This document shows, piece by piece, positions 35,743 to 48,419 of a stretch of 64,000 bases of DNA. A model generated the notes under the pieces. The model worked only from the letters and a program-made list of their open reading frames with translations. It was not told where the DNA came from and ran no database searches. How positions within the stretch are numbered: the first letter of the stretch is position 1; every line of letters begins with the position of its first letter. The position numbers were made by a program, and so were the translations under genes. The stretch lies in contig NC_063181.1 of the NCBI RefSeq assembly GCF_023159225.1, forward strand, positions 19,308,073-19,372,072, given 5' to 3'. This stretch comes from Perognathus longimembris pacificus (lineage: Eukaryota; Chordata; Mammalia; Rodentia; Heteromyidae).

Positions 35743-35972
35743 AACAGGGAAGAGATGGCTCACACCTATAATGCTAGCTATTCAGAAGGCTATGATTTGC
35801 GAATGGTGTTGTTCAAAGTCAGCCCAGAAGGCAAGTCAATGAGACTCTTACCTTCAATTAACCAAAAAAGACAGAAATGGAGCTAGGACTCGAGTGGTAG
35901 AATTCTTAGCTTGCGCATTAAAAACTCAGGGATAGCACTCAAGCCTTGAGTTCAAGCCCCAAGACAGGCAGC
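35743..35972 (+). mobile_element. B1-like/Geo composite SINE
   Basis: B1-like half (GAGATGGCTCACACCTATAA, TGCTAGCTATTCAGAAGGCT, GTTCAAAGTCAGCCCAG, GAGACTCTTACCTTC) and Geo half (GAGCTAGGACTCGAGTGG, GGGATAGCACTCAAGCC, GAGTTCAAGCCCCAAGAC). The tail became (ATAAA)n-like. Confidence 0.83.
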
Positions 35973-35999
35973 CCCTAAGAAAAGATAAGTATATAAAAT

Positions 36000-38900
36000 A
36001 AAATAAATTAAAAGCCCCAAATTATTTTACACCTAGCATCAAAAGTGCTCATGACTACTTCAACAGTGTAATCAAAGAAACATAATTAAGATTCCCCAGA
36101 GTATAAAAGGTTACATCATCCTGAGATATTTTCTGTGGTTTGTCGACAGTGTATCATCTGAAAAGACCTTCTACCTGAGACACTGTACTGCAGACATTTT
36201 TGTTTAGGGGCCACCAGAGAGGATCCACCTAAGCTCCCGACCACTTGCCTGTCTTGTATGTAGCTAAGAATGGTGCTCAAAGTCACCCAAACCAGCTGAA
36301 GCCCTAGATGATGTCAGACCCAGCTGACACATGACACAGATTCTGTTAAGAACTGCTTAGCCAAATTTGAACCTGCCTATACTAGATTTCTGACCAAAAA
36401 ATCATAATCAAAATAAAATAAAGATCCTTGACATTTAGGATAATTTTGATATAACAATAGCAACTAGAAAAGTGACTCCAAAATTCATTTGGTTTGGTCT
36501 TAGTTAATAGGTAAGACTAACACAATTATTCCTTTTCTTTATGCATTCATTAACCTTTGAGCAATCCAATTTGTTGTTTATTTTAATGTTTCTTTTTTCT
36601 ATTCAATATAAGTAATAATTATGTAAAGTTACTATTAAGTGCAAATAAGAACACATTCAAAGATACTTTCTAGAAGGAGTACATGGAAATCATGATCATT
36701 ACTTTAGACTTATTTAAGTTGAAACCAATGTTAATATCCTATAATAGAGATTGTATATTATTTTAATAAACCAACTTTTCAAATAAATAAAGATTTCTTG
36801 TTTTTCATAATAATATTTATTGTTAAACTCAGGGATGAGGTGGAGAGAATACCAATGCTACTCAAAGTGAATAAAAGCATATGCCTACTGAAAGTTTCAT
36901 TTTCTTTCCTATTCTTATTGTGATATTACTCTGCATGATGTATTATAGGTTTAGGGGTGATTTGTATTCATCACAAAAATTTCCCTCAATATTATTAAAG
37001 CCTATTGTGGAATGGTTAGGACTTTCTGAAAATCATTTATCATTCAAGATTTATGATAAAAATCATTTTCAGGCAGTTTCTAGACACTCAGTCATATTTA
37101 TAGTTCTAGAAAGCAACATAGTGAAAGAACATTTAGGAAGTGACCTTGATGCTTTTGTATTATGCTATTGTGGTAAATATCATTTTGCCAGAATTTTTTA
37201 ACATCAATCCTAACAAGAACCAAGTGCTAAGATATCTTAAAGGCTATATTTCTGCTCTTTATTTTTGACAACTTTTCTCGAATTGTAAATGAGCCGCTTC
37301 TTGTGAGCATGGTCCTTGATGTGGCATTGGAGTGTGCTTTTTACATCACTGGCATTTACTAAGGTCTTTTAAGTGATGAAGGCTACATTCTTCAGACTTT
37401 ATTTCTGGGAATTAAATGCATATCTAGTTTTATTCCTTTTGCAGTGCAAGAGGGAGACATACTGTACAAAGAAATTGGAATGCCCCTTAAACAGTTCTCA
37501 GTGGTTGGAAAGGCTGCTCAGAAAAGGAAATTGTGTTTCTCTGACCAGAAAATTATTTACCATTTTCTGGAGTCACATATTATAAAAACCAAGAGCAGGT
37601 AGGACCTGAGTTCTCAGGGTCCCAGTGATGCCATTCTGACATTGTAGTTGGTGATGAATAGCTCAAAGTGTGTACTGTATATGCATAATCCTTTTTAAAG
37701 TAGAAAAGTTAAAAAAATTGGGAACTTTAAGGCAATGTCAATGTTTATTTTTGAGGAGAGATTATTTAAGCATCATGAAATTCCATTATCAAAGCCAAAT
37801 CTTCAGTACAAAGTATTCAGATTATAAAAATACCTTGTTAAACAAATCTTCCATGATTCTGTGAAAATCCAAAAATTATGCAGCATTTCAACTCCCTCCG
37901 AAGTTAGATGATATTCTCTCTTTGAGACTCATGAATTTTATCCCTTTTCTTTTCTCTCAACTCTGCCTAGTACTACTCCATTTTAGCTAGACTCTCACTG
38001 CCAAAATCGTCCCTAGATTTTAAACAGATTCCAATTTAATTGTTAAGGACTTACTATTTCTGCAATATTCCATTTAAATTCCAATTTCTGATTCTTCCCC
38101 TATAGTCCTGAAGAGCACTATTTGCTCCTCAAACATGCCTTCATAAGAATGTAGTTACGTTTCTACTAAGGGCCTGTAGAGTCAAGGAGTGTCTCTCTGT
38201 CATACTTCCCTCTGTTTACATGCCTCACCTCCCTTCCATCACCTTTTCTCTCCCACTCTTCCTCTCTATTGCAGAAAATTGTAAAACTTCATTGTGTGAA
38301 ATTTAACAGTGAAAATGTAAATGTCAGAAGGTCCCCATATGTCTGCTTGTAGATCATTTTCACGTAAAGCTGTGATTTCGCTTCATTAGCTTCTGATGCT
38401 AGACAGGGGTCTAGATTCCTTAGATCCATACCGGTAACATCAGAAGAACCACATTGGGGACTTTGGCTCAGTCTTTCAAAGAAGCCAGTTTCTCCTTTTA
38501 ACTTCTAGGCCAGAGCCTTGAATCGTGCATGATTTTTCATCTTCTTTTCCCCAAGTACAGATGGGAGAAGTAGATTGCTAGTTGATATTTATTCTGGATG
38601 GGGTTGGTGCTCACTGAGTTGCTGAGGCAGCCACAGGCTCCATTTGTTAAAAGTGCTCCATGATCTCCTTCTCCTCCTTGAACTTTAGATGCCATTCTTC
38701 CTCCACTATTCCTGTGTAACTGGGAAGCATCTGGTTAGAGAAAGAATGATAACAGCAGAAGCAAGACTACCTCTGCTACAGTACAGTTCACACAAAAAGC
38801 CCTTTGTCTCTTTTTTCATTCATTATATATTCCTTAAAATTAAACAGGAGAAATGTTTTATTTGTCAAAAATGGTGAGGGACTGAGTTTTAATTTGAGTA

Positions 38901-39130
38901 TAAATTGTTATGGTTGTTTGTCATATTCATAGGTGCTAGCAGAAGATCTGAAATTCTTGGGTCAAACAAAAAGGGTTTAATAACATCAAGATCAAAACTA
39001 GCCAGAATATCACCATCTGCCCCAGTTCTCTAATTCCATTTCCCACAGGGTAAGATAATTGGTATCTTATACCTTGGAGAGGAACCTGGAGCTCTGAGAA
39101 GCTGAGTCCTTTATAATGAGAATCAAACCT
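36000..39130. other. Long unrecognised stretch
   Basis: 36090-36420 is slightly less AT-rich and ends in an A-rich (AATAAAATAAAG) stretch; it may be an old LTR or other repeat that I cannot name. The 106-codon ORF at 36881-37201 is the longest here but is rich in Phe, Ile, Leu and Tyr as chance AT-rich ORFs are, and it has no motif. The ORFs at 37373, 37670 and 38689 are likewise unconvincing. Confidence 0.45.
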
Positions 39131-39144
39131 GCTTGAATGTTGAC

Positions 39145-39570
39145 CCTTTCTTGTTTTGTGCCTTCCCTGTTGTTACAACAAAATACCCATGGCTGGGTTA
39201 ACATATGAAGTAAAGAGGTTTATTTAGCTCACAGTTTTGGTTCAATGGTATCTGCCCCTCTGTGGTTTCATGTGAAGACCATTTTAGCTGTGTGACAATT
39301 TGACAGAGAGATGAGAAAGACCATGAGAAGGAATGTCTAAGCACACCAATGCTTAGACTTCATAACAAGTCACATTTTCAAGAACTAACTTATTCCACAA
39401 CACCAGCATTAGTCTATTCTATAAGTGACATTCCAGGGAGTCACTAGTCTCCTATAAGATGTTTCCTCTTAAAAATTCAACCATTTTACACATCCCTAAA
39501 CTGAAGATAAATCATCCAACCCATAAAACTTCAAGGGGAGATACTCAAACTACATCCAAACCATAGAAGA
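39145..39570 (-). mobile_element. MaLR-type LTR (MST/MLT1-like), old
   Basis: On the plus strand it begins CTGTTGTTACAACAAAATACC, then GGCTGGGTTAACATATGAAG and AGAGGTTTATTTAGCTCACAG, and it ends CTACATCCAAACCATAG. This is the reverse of the MaLR LTR layout, which starts TG.TATGGTTTGGATG and ends in an A-C-A stretch after the CCCAG/ATAGCAGC block. It is a non-autonomous ERVL-class LTR, heavily mutated. Confidence 0.65.
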
Positions 39571-39574
39571 TACA

Positions 39575-40625
39575 TTGTCTTTCTTTTACTGACCAACAAG
39601 GGAGATTTCAATTGGATCTGTTCCCTCTATGAACACCCTTAGAAAGATAGCCCCAAACAAAGGAAATCAACACCCCTGTTCACAGAGCATAAAGACATGT
39701 CATGAGATATTTTCTCCCAACATTGATATCTTTACTGTCAACCCTTCTCTAGGTTATAGACCCTTAGGAGAATAAGGAAATGTCAAATTCCTATTTATCA
39801 CAAAACAAATGCCAATATTAGTCTTATATTTTGGATGAACATTATGTTTTGGAGACAGTTACAATATCTGTTCATTTGACAACACCTTCCTGTGATACAG
39901 AGGTTTTGTCTTTGGGGATGACTAACTCTCAAGTCTCCCAAATCCTCTTTCATTTCATGCCCTGAGACCAGCATGGTGTTCTCTTACTCTAGTCTTCCTT
40001 TCATCACTGAGACAAGATCTCAGGAAAGCAAGAAGATTCATTTTCACTAACCCAAAGGACTAGTTGCAATCCAAACCCAATTCAGGGACAGTAATTTAAG
40101 TTAAACCATGAACAAAAATGAATTGTGAGAATGTAGGAGGTTGCTAGCAACAATAATTAGTGATTGGGGGCTGTAGTTCTGGAAATTGTACCTCCACTAT
40201 GCATTGATAAATGCATTTCCTCTGTCCACAAATAAGAGTAAGCTTGAGAAATGGGTGCTAGTTAAACAAGGAATTCTTTAATATGTATGTGATATAAAGT
40301 ACAAAGAGAAGCATTTCAAGTACCACTTAAGGTATAGCAATAATATTTGAGGGTTAACACACAGGAAAAGAAAATGACTTGTATCACAGACAAAAGATAA
40401 AACCACTTGTTTTTGCCAAGGTAAATATATAATATAGCCTTCATTGGAAGAAAACATTTTGAATAGTCCAAAGCATTTTTTTTTTCCAAATTGACTCTTC
40501 CTTTAAATACTAAGAATGCCAGGAGAGCTTGAAAGGTCCCATATTGAGTACTGAAAGACCAAAACGAAAGGTGCAATCTTAGCAGAAGAAATACACCAGA
40601 ATGTAAGGAGTGACTAGATGGATTT
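39575..40625. other. Unrecognised stretch
   Basis: No supported feature. The 86-codon minus ORF at 40316-40576 has no motif. Confidence 0.45.
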
Positions 40626-40643
40626 TTATAAAAATTTTAAAGA

Positions 40644-40858
40644 GGGGCTGGGGATATGGCCTAGTGGCAAGAGTGCTTGTCTTGTATACATGAAGCCCTG
40701 GGTTCAATTCCCCAGCACCACATATACAGAAAACGGCCAGAAGTGGCGCCGTGGCTCAAGTGGCAGAGTGCTAGCCTTGAGCAAAAAGAAGCCAGGGACA
40801 GTGCTCAGACCTTGAGTCCACACCCCAGGACTGGCAAAAAAAATAAACAAATAAAAAC
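40644..40858 (+). mobile_element. IDL-Geo dimeric SINE
   Basis: Complete head (TGGCCTAGTGG; GGTTCAATTCC) and Geo (GAGTCCACACC, mutated next to the B-box). Target duplications AAAAATTTTAAAGA at 40630-40643 and 40859-40872 are perfect. The A-rich tail is interrupted by T and C. Confidence 0.93.
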
Positions 40859-40874
40859 AAAAATTTTAAAGAAT

Positions 40875-42190
40875 GTCTAGGGGATGGACTGCATTATGTT
40901 TAATGCTGGGTTGCATGAAAATTACCAATACCTTCTAAGATGTTTTAGGAATATATTATTTAGGAGCTCTATAAGTATAGCGATGTTTGGGAAAATCATG
41001 AACCAAAGTGATAGTATTCACTGCCAAATATTAGACACTATATTTTCTGTGCCACCCCAATATTCAGGCCTCATTTCAAAGTTATCACCTCAGATACTGT
41101 CTCTCTAATCCTCAATCTCAGTCTTCATCCTTATCCCACCATTCAGTCTTAGATCCCTTCACTGGCATATTTGTTTATTTGTGACATCCCCTTTCTTCCT
41201 GTAATATATGAGATTTTTGGAGCAGAGACCTTTATTTCTTCCTTCATAGCTGTATGCTATGGGCCTAAAACAGTGTATGAAAGCAGGGTGGAAATCAATA
41301 AAATCAAAGAAAGAATGGGCTGCTTTGCTTCCCTAGAGCCACAGGTGTATGTTGTCCTTTAAGTCTACTTAAAATCTGAAAGTGTTTTGGTGGTTGACAA
41401 ATGTCCTCAACAATATCTTATAAACCACAGACCATAGGTAAAAATACTCATGGGTTGAAAAGGAAGAAGACTATTTTAATCCTTTCTTTTAGAGCCTCTT
41501 GGGTTTCCTCTTTTTCATGCTACTGTTCATCTTTGTTTCTAATTTAGAGTGTTTTTCCTGAATATAAGCGATTCATTCTTGCTAAATCTTGCGTGTTTAA
41601 GTAGTTAAGCCCGTTTATGGACTATTTTCTCTTCTTTTCACCAAATCATACAACAAACATCTGTTCATTTGTGAGTACTGGCTATTTATAATCATATTCA
41701 CATACACAAATCAAATTGTCTTTAGTATTAACCAAAGTTTTGGTTTCCATGATTGGCCTACAGATTTCAAATTTGTGATCCTCTAGCAATGGAGTATTTG
41801 CACATCTTGCCATATAACCAATATCTTTAGGTTATAATACCTAATGCAATGTAAATGTTACAGAAATATTTGTTGTATTGTTTCAGATATAATGACAAAG
41901 AAAGTCTACAAATGTTCAGTGTAAAAGTGTTTTCCCAAATGTTTTAATTGGCAGTTAGTTTTTGACTGCTACAAATCCTCAAACTAACATGATAATAGAC
42001 TTTATAAACTAAAACGCTATATTCTGGAGAAGTAACTCAATTTGGGGCCTATTGTGTGCCTTACTGAATATGATTCATAAAATAAGTTTTGAAACTAACG
42101 GATAGGAAGGGGTCTGTGTGTAAAATACCTCACAGACATTTTGGCTTAGTAAATTAAAAAGTGACAATGAGAGGGACAAGAAGAATGCAA
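40875..42190. other. Unrecognised stretch
   Basis: No repeat or gene recognised. The ORFs at 40884-41108 and 41171-41362 have no domain. Confidence 0.45.
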
Positions 42191-42212
42191 TTTGTGAAAA
42201 GCAAATGTTATT

Positions 42213-42257
<45 letters not shown>

Positions 42258-42276
42258 CAAGAGAGAGAGAGCGCAA
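42213..42276 (+). repeat. (TG)n-(GA)n compound microsatellite
   Basis: Seven TG units lead into a long imperfect GA tract. Confidence 0.95.
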
Positions 42277-42289
42277 GCACGCATCCTGA

Positions 42290-42490
42290 GCTCTATCGCT
42301 GAGCCTTTTCTTTGCTGTAGTCTAGCACTCTACATTTTGAGCTGGGGCTTCATTTCTAGAGTTTTGCGGTTACTTGGAGATAAGAGGCTCATGAACTTTC
42401 CTTCCCAGGGTGGCTTTAAACCTTTAGCCTCAGATCTCAACCTCCTGAGTAGTTACAATTATGGTTATGAGCCATTAGAACCCAGCTCCA
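42290..42490 (-). mobile_element. B1-like/Geo composite SINE, diverged
   Basis: Reversed Geo (GTAGTCTAGCACTCTACATT) then TTTTGCGGTTACTTGGAG, GGCTCATGAACTTTCC and reversed B1-like (CAACCTCCTGAGTAGTTAC, TTATGGTTATGAGCC). The simple repeat above occupies its tail. Confidence 0.75.
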
Positions 42491-42650
42491 AATGCAAATT
42501 TTATGAGGGTTCTTTTAGGAAATAAGTATAACTTCTATCTGAAGATTAAAATAGGTTTTTATTATATTAAGTTTCAGATTAGTCTGCTTTTAGAACCTTG
42601 GTAGGATTTTAATAAATACTGTCAGTAAAAAAATAATGCACATTCTTTCT

Positions 42651-43084
42651 TGTTGGGGGTTTTTAGCCTCCTGGCTCTCCTGTCCTGCAGGAGAGACAGG
42701 AAAACACGCCCCACCCAGACGGGCCAAGAAGAGTAAAAGAGAGCTGACAGACTGCCACTCTGCTGCCCTCCCGACGGGGGACACACAGACAGTCTGTGAG
42801 TCAGTCAATGCTAAGACTCCTTTAGTGGCGGCGGCAATGAGCTGTTCTTTTAAAGGGGCGGGAGGGCAGCAGAGGAAAGGGGCACGTAGGGGCTGTGAAT
42901 GGATGCCTGAGCTGTCCATCAGGGTGGAGCTCCAAGGGACCTCCCTAAGGGGTGCCCTACATCTACATCGCAGCCCAAAGGACCGCCTCTGGGTTCACCA
43001 CCAGCGGCCATCTTGGCTCACAAGGTGGGGCCAGATAGAAAAGCCTCATAATGATGCAAGGTGTCCGGGCAGGCATGCCCCACA
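42651..43084 (-). mobile_element. Solo LTR, class II (ERVK/IAP-like) endogenous retrovirus
   Basis: 434 bases begin TGTTGGGGG and end GCCCCACA, so the ends are near-inverted (TGT...ACA). They are flanked by a perfect 6-bp duplication CTTTCT (42645-42650, 43085-43090), the size typical of betaretrovirus-like integration. It is much more GC- and CpG-rich than its surroundings. On the minus strand a YY1-like AAGATGGCCGC lies near the 5' end (about 43006-43016) and CCGCCCCTTTAAAAG (about 42847-42861) could be an Sp1/TATA promoter, which favours the minus orientation. No AATAAA is visible. The 199-codon ORF crossing it (42636-43235) is not a gene. Confidence 0.8.
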
Positions 43085-43090
43085 CTTTCT

Positions 43091-44080
43091 TACAATCAGC
43101 CCTCACTCCTTTCCCCAACATATGCGTTTTGTTAGTATTATTTCTATCACAAACCATAATTCCATTCACATTTTCCCCTCATCTCTTCCTAAAATACTGC
43201 TCAGTGCACATTTTCTACAGAAGCAGATTTCCTGAAGGGAAAATCAGGAAGCTAGCAACTGCTATTTGCCCAAGAGTTGATCTAGGAAAGAGTCACACAT
43301 TTGTGAGTTGGAAGTGTAATCCATCTCGCTGTAGATCCCTGTCGATTTCGCTCTGTGTCCCTAGGGTTTTCTTAATTCATCTTGCAGATCCAGCCTGGCT
43401 TTTCAAAGCCCAGGGTGTGTTTGTGAAGGACAAAGAAGGGTATATTTATGGGGAAATGTCTACCACACAGATAAACAGAGATGGTAGCTGTTCAATTTCC
43501 CTGCAAGCCTGTGTTTTTTTCTTTTCTCTGTTTAATGGAATTATTTACTTTTGTCTCTTTCTCTAAAATCAGAGGAAATGCTACTGAATTTCTCTTTCTG
43601 CTTTTCTCTTTATACTAATCCAGTATGATCTCTTCATTCTGTTCCACTAAACCTAAAGCAATAGAATTCCTATATGACCCCTGCAAGGCCTGGTCCGAAG
43701 ACATCTTCAGAATCCTGTTTTCTTTTTGGCAAGGCTCAATTACTTAGAGAAAATTGAGATCCAACGGAGCTAATCCATCTCTATTTAGTTGTTAAAGAAA
43801 GAATAAATACTAAAAGAAAGCAAGATAGGAAATGTCGGTGAAAAATGTTGATTTTCATTGAAAAGCTGGTCATTAACTAAATGAGAGTTAGCATATACAT
43901 TTTTTTGATATTTACAAGAATTTTCCATATATAAAGGAAAAATATTGTATTCCATGTGATGCTGATGTGTTTTTGGATGGAAAAATGAATAAGAAATTTT
44001 CAGTCCTTCTTAGGAAACATCATGAATGTATTATAACATTTCAGAAACACAGTTATTTCTCTTGTATTAGGAGAGCACTA
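43091..44080. other. Unrecognised stretch
   Basis: The 171-codon plus ORF (43051-43566) starts inside the LTR. It has no domain and probably reflects chance. 43310-43370 has a few CpGs. Nothing else is seen. Confidence 0.4.
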
Positions 44081-44084
44081 GCTT

Positions 44085-44318
44085 GTACCAAAAGACAAAG
44101 GATAAAGGGTGAACCAGTGCAACAACAGTACTTATAAGACAAGATGTAGTAGACAAACTGTAAAACTGGAGGAGGTAGTTGGGGAGGGAGGATGGAGGAG
44201 GAAAATGAGGGAGGAGGTAACAAGTTTGACAAGAAATGTAGCCACTATTAAGGTAGTAATGTAACTGTAACCCCTCTGTACATCACCTTGACAATAAAAA
44301 TTTAAATAAAAAAAGATT
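44085..44318 (+). mobile_element. L1 3' UTR end
   Basis: GGGAGGGAGGATGGAGGAGG, a G/A-rich tract, is followed by CAAGAAATGTAGCCACTATT, GTAACCCCTCTGTACATCACC and CAATAAAAATTTAAATAAAA. This matches, on the sense strand, the ends of the minus L1s at 1039 and 22480. Confidence 0.85.
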
Positions 44319-44319
44319 A

Positions 44320-45490
44320 AAAATAAAATAGCTTACTATTATATCTTAACATCATCACCTAAAGATATGGTGATTTAACTTTCAAGTGGAAAGCCTCAAG
44401 TTTAACAACCCAGCTGTCACTTTCTGCCTGGTTCATATAAAGATTAATGTTGCTTTTTCTTTAGTACAAACTTTGAATGAAACTTCTTTGTCTTGCCCAC
44501 AAAGCTTTGAGTAATGCATCCTTACCTTGAGAGCATAAAACACATTTTAACTGTAATTTTAATTCTCCCAATATGGTGAAGAGTAAATACAGTAACAGAG
44601 TAAATAGAAAATCTGAATATATAAAATAATAGTGAATGATTATGAAATAGGAGAATCAAAGGAAATTAAACTCCACTTCACCAGATGGTCAGAATTCTTG
44701 AGAAGCTCTGTTTATTCAAAAGGGTATGAATGGGTGCAAGGATTTATCCTTTCATCATCTTGAAACACAAAATGTTAGCATGATAGCACACATATTACAT
44801 GATTACACATTTTCAGTAGGTATTATCTTGTACATTTTTCTCTTTCAATCCTCTAGCAGTGAAAAATTGGGTCTTTCTGAGACATGACCCATTGTCTAAT
44901 AACCTGAAAATATAATAATAACAACAAATACCAAGAAGTCTTCAAGTTCCATGAAAAACACCTTCCAACTTTACCGTTAACTGTAGAATGATACCAAGAT
45001 GTTTCCCTATCACCATTTGTATCTCTTTTAAAAAATCAAAAGTTGACATTCTCATGCTAATCGTTCAGTAAACTTGTCAGAAAAACACATCCAATTCAAA
45101 TTTTCCTTGTTTTTATATTAAAAGAGAAAGTTTTTGGAGACCTACCAATGACAAGAAATACCTTTCACACTTTCCCTCAAACATTGTCACATTTGCCAGG
45201 TGACATTTTCTTCTTCTTCTTCACATAACTTCTCTGACACAAGAGCATATCAGCAATATACTACAGGGAAGATAATTGGAATCAAGAAAGCTAATCCACC
45301 TTTCTGCTTCAACTGTCAGAGGGGAGAAAAAAATGAAGTCACAGCAAATACTTTTAAAAGCACAACAGTGAAATGTCAATTTCCTGAGTCAGCAACCCAA
45401 ACAAGAATGGCAAATCTATTCACAAAGCTGTAAGAAATCTGCCACATCTGGTATTCAGTGGCATAATGTGCTTTCATAGCTAACTTGAAT
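44320..45490. other. Unrecognised AT-rich stretch
   Basis: No supported feature. The 77-codon ORF at 45200-45433 has no recognisable domain. Confidence 0.45.
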
Positions 45491-45494
45491 GGAA

Positions 45495-45592
45495 AGAGAG
45501 AGAGAGACAGAGATGGAAGGAAGAGAGAGAGAGAGACAGAGAGAGACAGAGAGAGAGACAGAGAGAGAAACAGAGAGATAGGGAGAGAGAGA
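45495..45592 (+). repeat. (GA)n-rich purine tract
   Basis: Imperfect GAGA/GACAGA repeat of about 100 bases. Confidence 0.93.
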
Positions 45593-45599
45593 AACTTAT

Positions 45600-46980
45600 T
45601 GCCCCAACCTCTGAAAAATGCTGTGGTGCAACACAGCAGGGAACAATAGCTCATGCATTGATTTCAGCAGAAGTACAAAACCAGTATTTAGCTTAAGAGA
45701 GGAAAAGTTTGAAGCAAATAAGTGAAATTCAAAAAAACACAATGATTTCCATATAATACTTGTAGAGAAACAATGTCATCTGGCCGAAAGTTAACCAGGA
45801 TGCAAGATGGTGCCGTTAACTCCTGAAGCAGTGAAACAGATTCCCAGAACATCAACATTTCTTGAATTTCCTTCCTTGAAGGAGGGAGGAAAAACCCGAG
45901 TTGGGAATGGCAAGAAGTGAATCTTTGAAACTATATATTTTATCAAGAACAATTCCCACAAGAAATTCCCTAATTCCTTCCTCTCTTTTTACATATTCTA
46001 CTCTCTACCTTCTTCTATGGATTCCTTTTTTTTTTTTCTTTCTCTGCTCTTTCATTCTTTGTCTTGGGTTCTCCTTTCTTTCTTTTTTTTTTTTTTTTTA
46101 CCTCCCTCCCTCCCTCCCTCCCTCACTCTCACTCTCAGTCAGGAAGTACCCAACTTAGGGTCATATATTTCTCATTCTGCCATGTTGACAAAGACACCAG
46201 TATTTGTCTCCATCTACTCCCCTCTAAATATCTTCTTGCTTCTCTTCACAAGCAAACTTGTTAAATCACTAAAGTTACTTATTGTTTCTACCTCCCAACT
46301 ACATTATCTTTAGAAGGCTTATCTGGTTTCTACTCTAAGTATACCCTAGAAACATCTTCACTAAAATAACTAATGATTTCTGGGCCATCAAATTCATTAT
46401 TTAGTCTCCTACAATTCATCTCCTTTAAAATGTATCCCCTTTTCCAGTGGAGAGTGATAAGGAAGGATATACTTTGTGAATAAGGAGTTCTGTTCTCTTG
46501 GATGAAAGTCACAGATCACTTTTCTTACCTCAGGGTATTTTCTTTAAAAAAACAAACAAACAACAACCTTGTTAGTATTTTCTTCTCTCTTTTACAAACC
46601 TTTTTGAATACTAGATAGATCCTTTATCAACATTAATGGCCAGAAATACATTTTTATTCAAGGACTTGCAAGCCATCTCTTTGATTTTCCCATTTATCTC
46701 TCAGGTTCTGTGCTAGAGTAAGAGTCTAACTTCCAAGGAAGACAGTGTGCCACTCTCCAAGGGCTAAAGCTACATCATAAAACATCGGTCTGTTTTACCT
46801 GAGAAGAATCTGATATCCAGCTGGGTATGATATCTTAATTGCCAGATAAGATAGGAGGCACTTATGTTCAACAAATGTTGCTGTCAAATCCTTATACTTG
46901 AGGTCTTACTATTTATCTTGAAAACATTGATAGGTTGAACCTACTAAAGGAGTAAGATTTCCTTCTTTCTCTCTTTTTTA
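45600..46980. other. Unrecognised stretch with pyrimidine tract
   Basis: It contains a T-rich then (CCCT)n tract at 46027-46130 and a short (AAAC)n at 46548-46565. The overlapping ORFs at 45901-46313 only read through this tract. Confidence 0.5.
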
Positions 46981-46989
46981 TCTCTTTCT

Positions 46990-47212
46990 TTCTTTTTGTA
47001 GGTTGTGGGCTTGAACTCAGAGTCTGGATGTTGTCCCTGAATTTTTCTATTCCAGGCTTACTACTCTACAACCTTGAGCCACAGCTCCACTTCTTTCTTT
47101 CTGGTATGTAATTAGAGATAAAAGACCTTCCTACCTGGGTTGGCTTCAAACTATTCCTAATAACTGAGCCTCCTGAGTAGCTAGGATTACAGGCATGAGC
47201 CACCAGCGCCTC
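46990..47212 (-). mobile_element. B1-like/Geo composite SINE
   Basis: Reversed Geo (GGGCTTGAACTCAGAGTC, ACTCTACAACCTTGAGCCACAG, CTCCACTTC) then reversed B1-like (GAGCCTCCTGAGTAGCTAGG, ATTACAGGCATGAGCCACC). Confidence 0.85.
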
Positions 47213-47219
47213 TTTCTGT

Positions 47220-48140
47220 CTTTATAATCTCTCTGTAGATTGCCTAAAATGTGTAGAATATTCTGTTTTAATACTTGCTCACTTGGTGAAACAAAAACTT
47301 TTTTAAATCTCTGAGTAGAGAGGATTTCCATATTAGTAGATTTGTTTTTAATTCAATTTCCCTAATACTGGACAGCACCTTCATTTCTCATTTTCCATCT
47401 GTACAATGCAATCTTCTTGTGGAGAGGCCGCATTTAAGGTGAGATAATAGAGAAATATCAAGAGCCAAGTGGAATAAGGAAGCTAATCAAGTCCACAAAA
47501 TGGGCCAGATGGAATAGAGATATGAAAACTAAGCCATAGCCACGCACATAAAATTTGAAGCATGGTCCAAGAAAGAGCTAGTCAATATGTTCCACACAAA
47601 ATTCCCATTCACCTGGCTTCAATCTCATGTCTGCTCAGTAGCAGAGCAGGAAAAGCACTGCTCTGCTCTTTCCCCTTGCTCTGTGTCCTCTACCACTGTT
47701 CTAATATGCCTTTGTTTCTCCTGTCCTCCACTATCTGTAAATCCTCTCAACAAGCCCGTGCTCCAAAGTATATGTCCAACACCTCCTTTATACTTCTTCA
47801 TATTGAAAAATGATTTTTCAAATGTGAATATGATTGTATGAAAGGCAAGGGTCATTTCTTTCTTAGAACCACTTCTTTAATTACTTCTATAACTATTGGG
47901 AGAAATTCAAAACAAATAATAATGATTTACATAGGCCAGCAAGCCTTCTTCAGAACCCCTTCTTCATCCCTAGCCCCGCTAACCTACCAGTAATGGTAAA
48001 GTTTAAGTATTATATGAACCAGAAGATTCCACCAATCCTCCTCTCCTCCCCCCCAATTCAGCACTTCTATCTGCATTTTGCCTAATTAACTCCAAGGTAA
48101 GATTAGGTTATTTAGGTCAGTATCACATCTTTTTTAAGAA
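47220..48140. other. Unrecognised stretch
   Basis: ORFs at 47562-47813, 47587-47841 and 47625-47855 overlap in different frames and strands; none has a domain. No repeat recognised. Confidence 0.45.
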
Positions 48141-48150
48141 GTTAATTTGT

Positions 48151-48349
48151 GGGGCTGAGAATATGGCCTAGTGGTAAAGTGCTCGCCTCGTATCCATGAA
48201 GCCCTGGGTTCGATTACTCAGCACCACATATATAGAAAAAGCCAGAAGTGGTGCTGTGGTTCAAGTGGTGAAGCACTAGCCTTGAGCAAAAAGAAGCCAG
48301 GAACAGTTCTCAGGCCTGAGTTCAAGCCCTGGGACTGGCAAAAAAAAAG
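48151..48349 (+). mobile_element. IDL-Geo dimeric SINE, older
   Basis: Head slightly diverged (GGGGCTGAGAATATGGCC; GGTTCGATTAC). The Geo half keeps GAGTTCAAGCCC. Target duplications GTTAATTTGT at 48141-48150 and 48350-48359 are perfect. Confidence 0.92.
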
Positions 48350-48419
48350 GTTAATTTGTCAAGAAGGCAAAGGCAGATTTTCTGGATATAACTATCACAG
48401 AATTCTGCGCAGAATTTTT

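Noticed and set aside
36881..37201. 106-codon ORF with hydrophobic start
   Set aside because: Composition matches chance AT-rich ORFs (Phe, Ile, Leu, Tyr); no recognisable domain.
40677..40880. ORFs beginning in SINE heads, seen at several IDL-Geo copies
   Set aside because: The same peptide recurs because the SINE itself is open in that frame; SINEs do not code.
42636..43235. 199-codon ORF, the longest in the window
   Set aside because: It covers a solo LTR from end to end plus flank. GC-rich LTRs lack stop codons by composition, and no protein domain is visible.
43051..43566. 171-codon ORF
   Set aside because: It starts in the LTR and continues into unrelated flank; no motif and no splice or promoter context.
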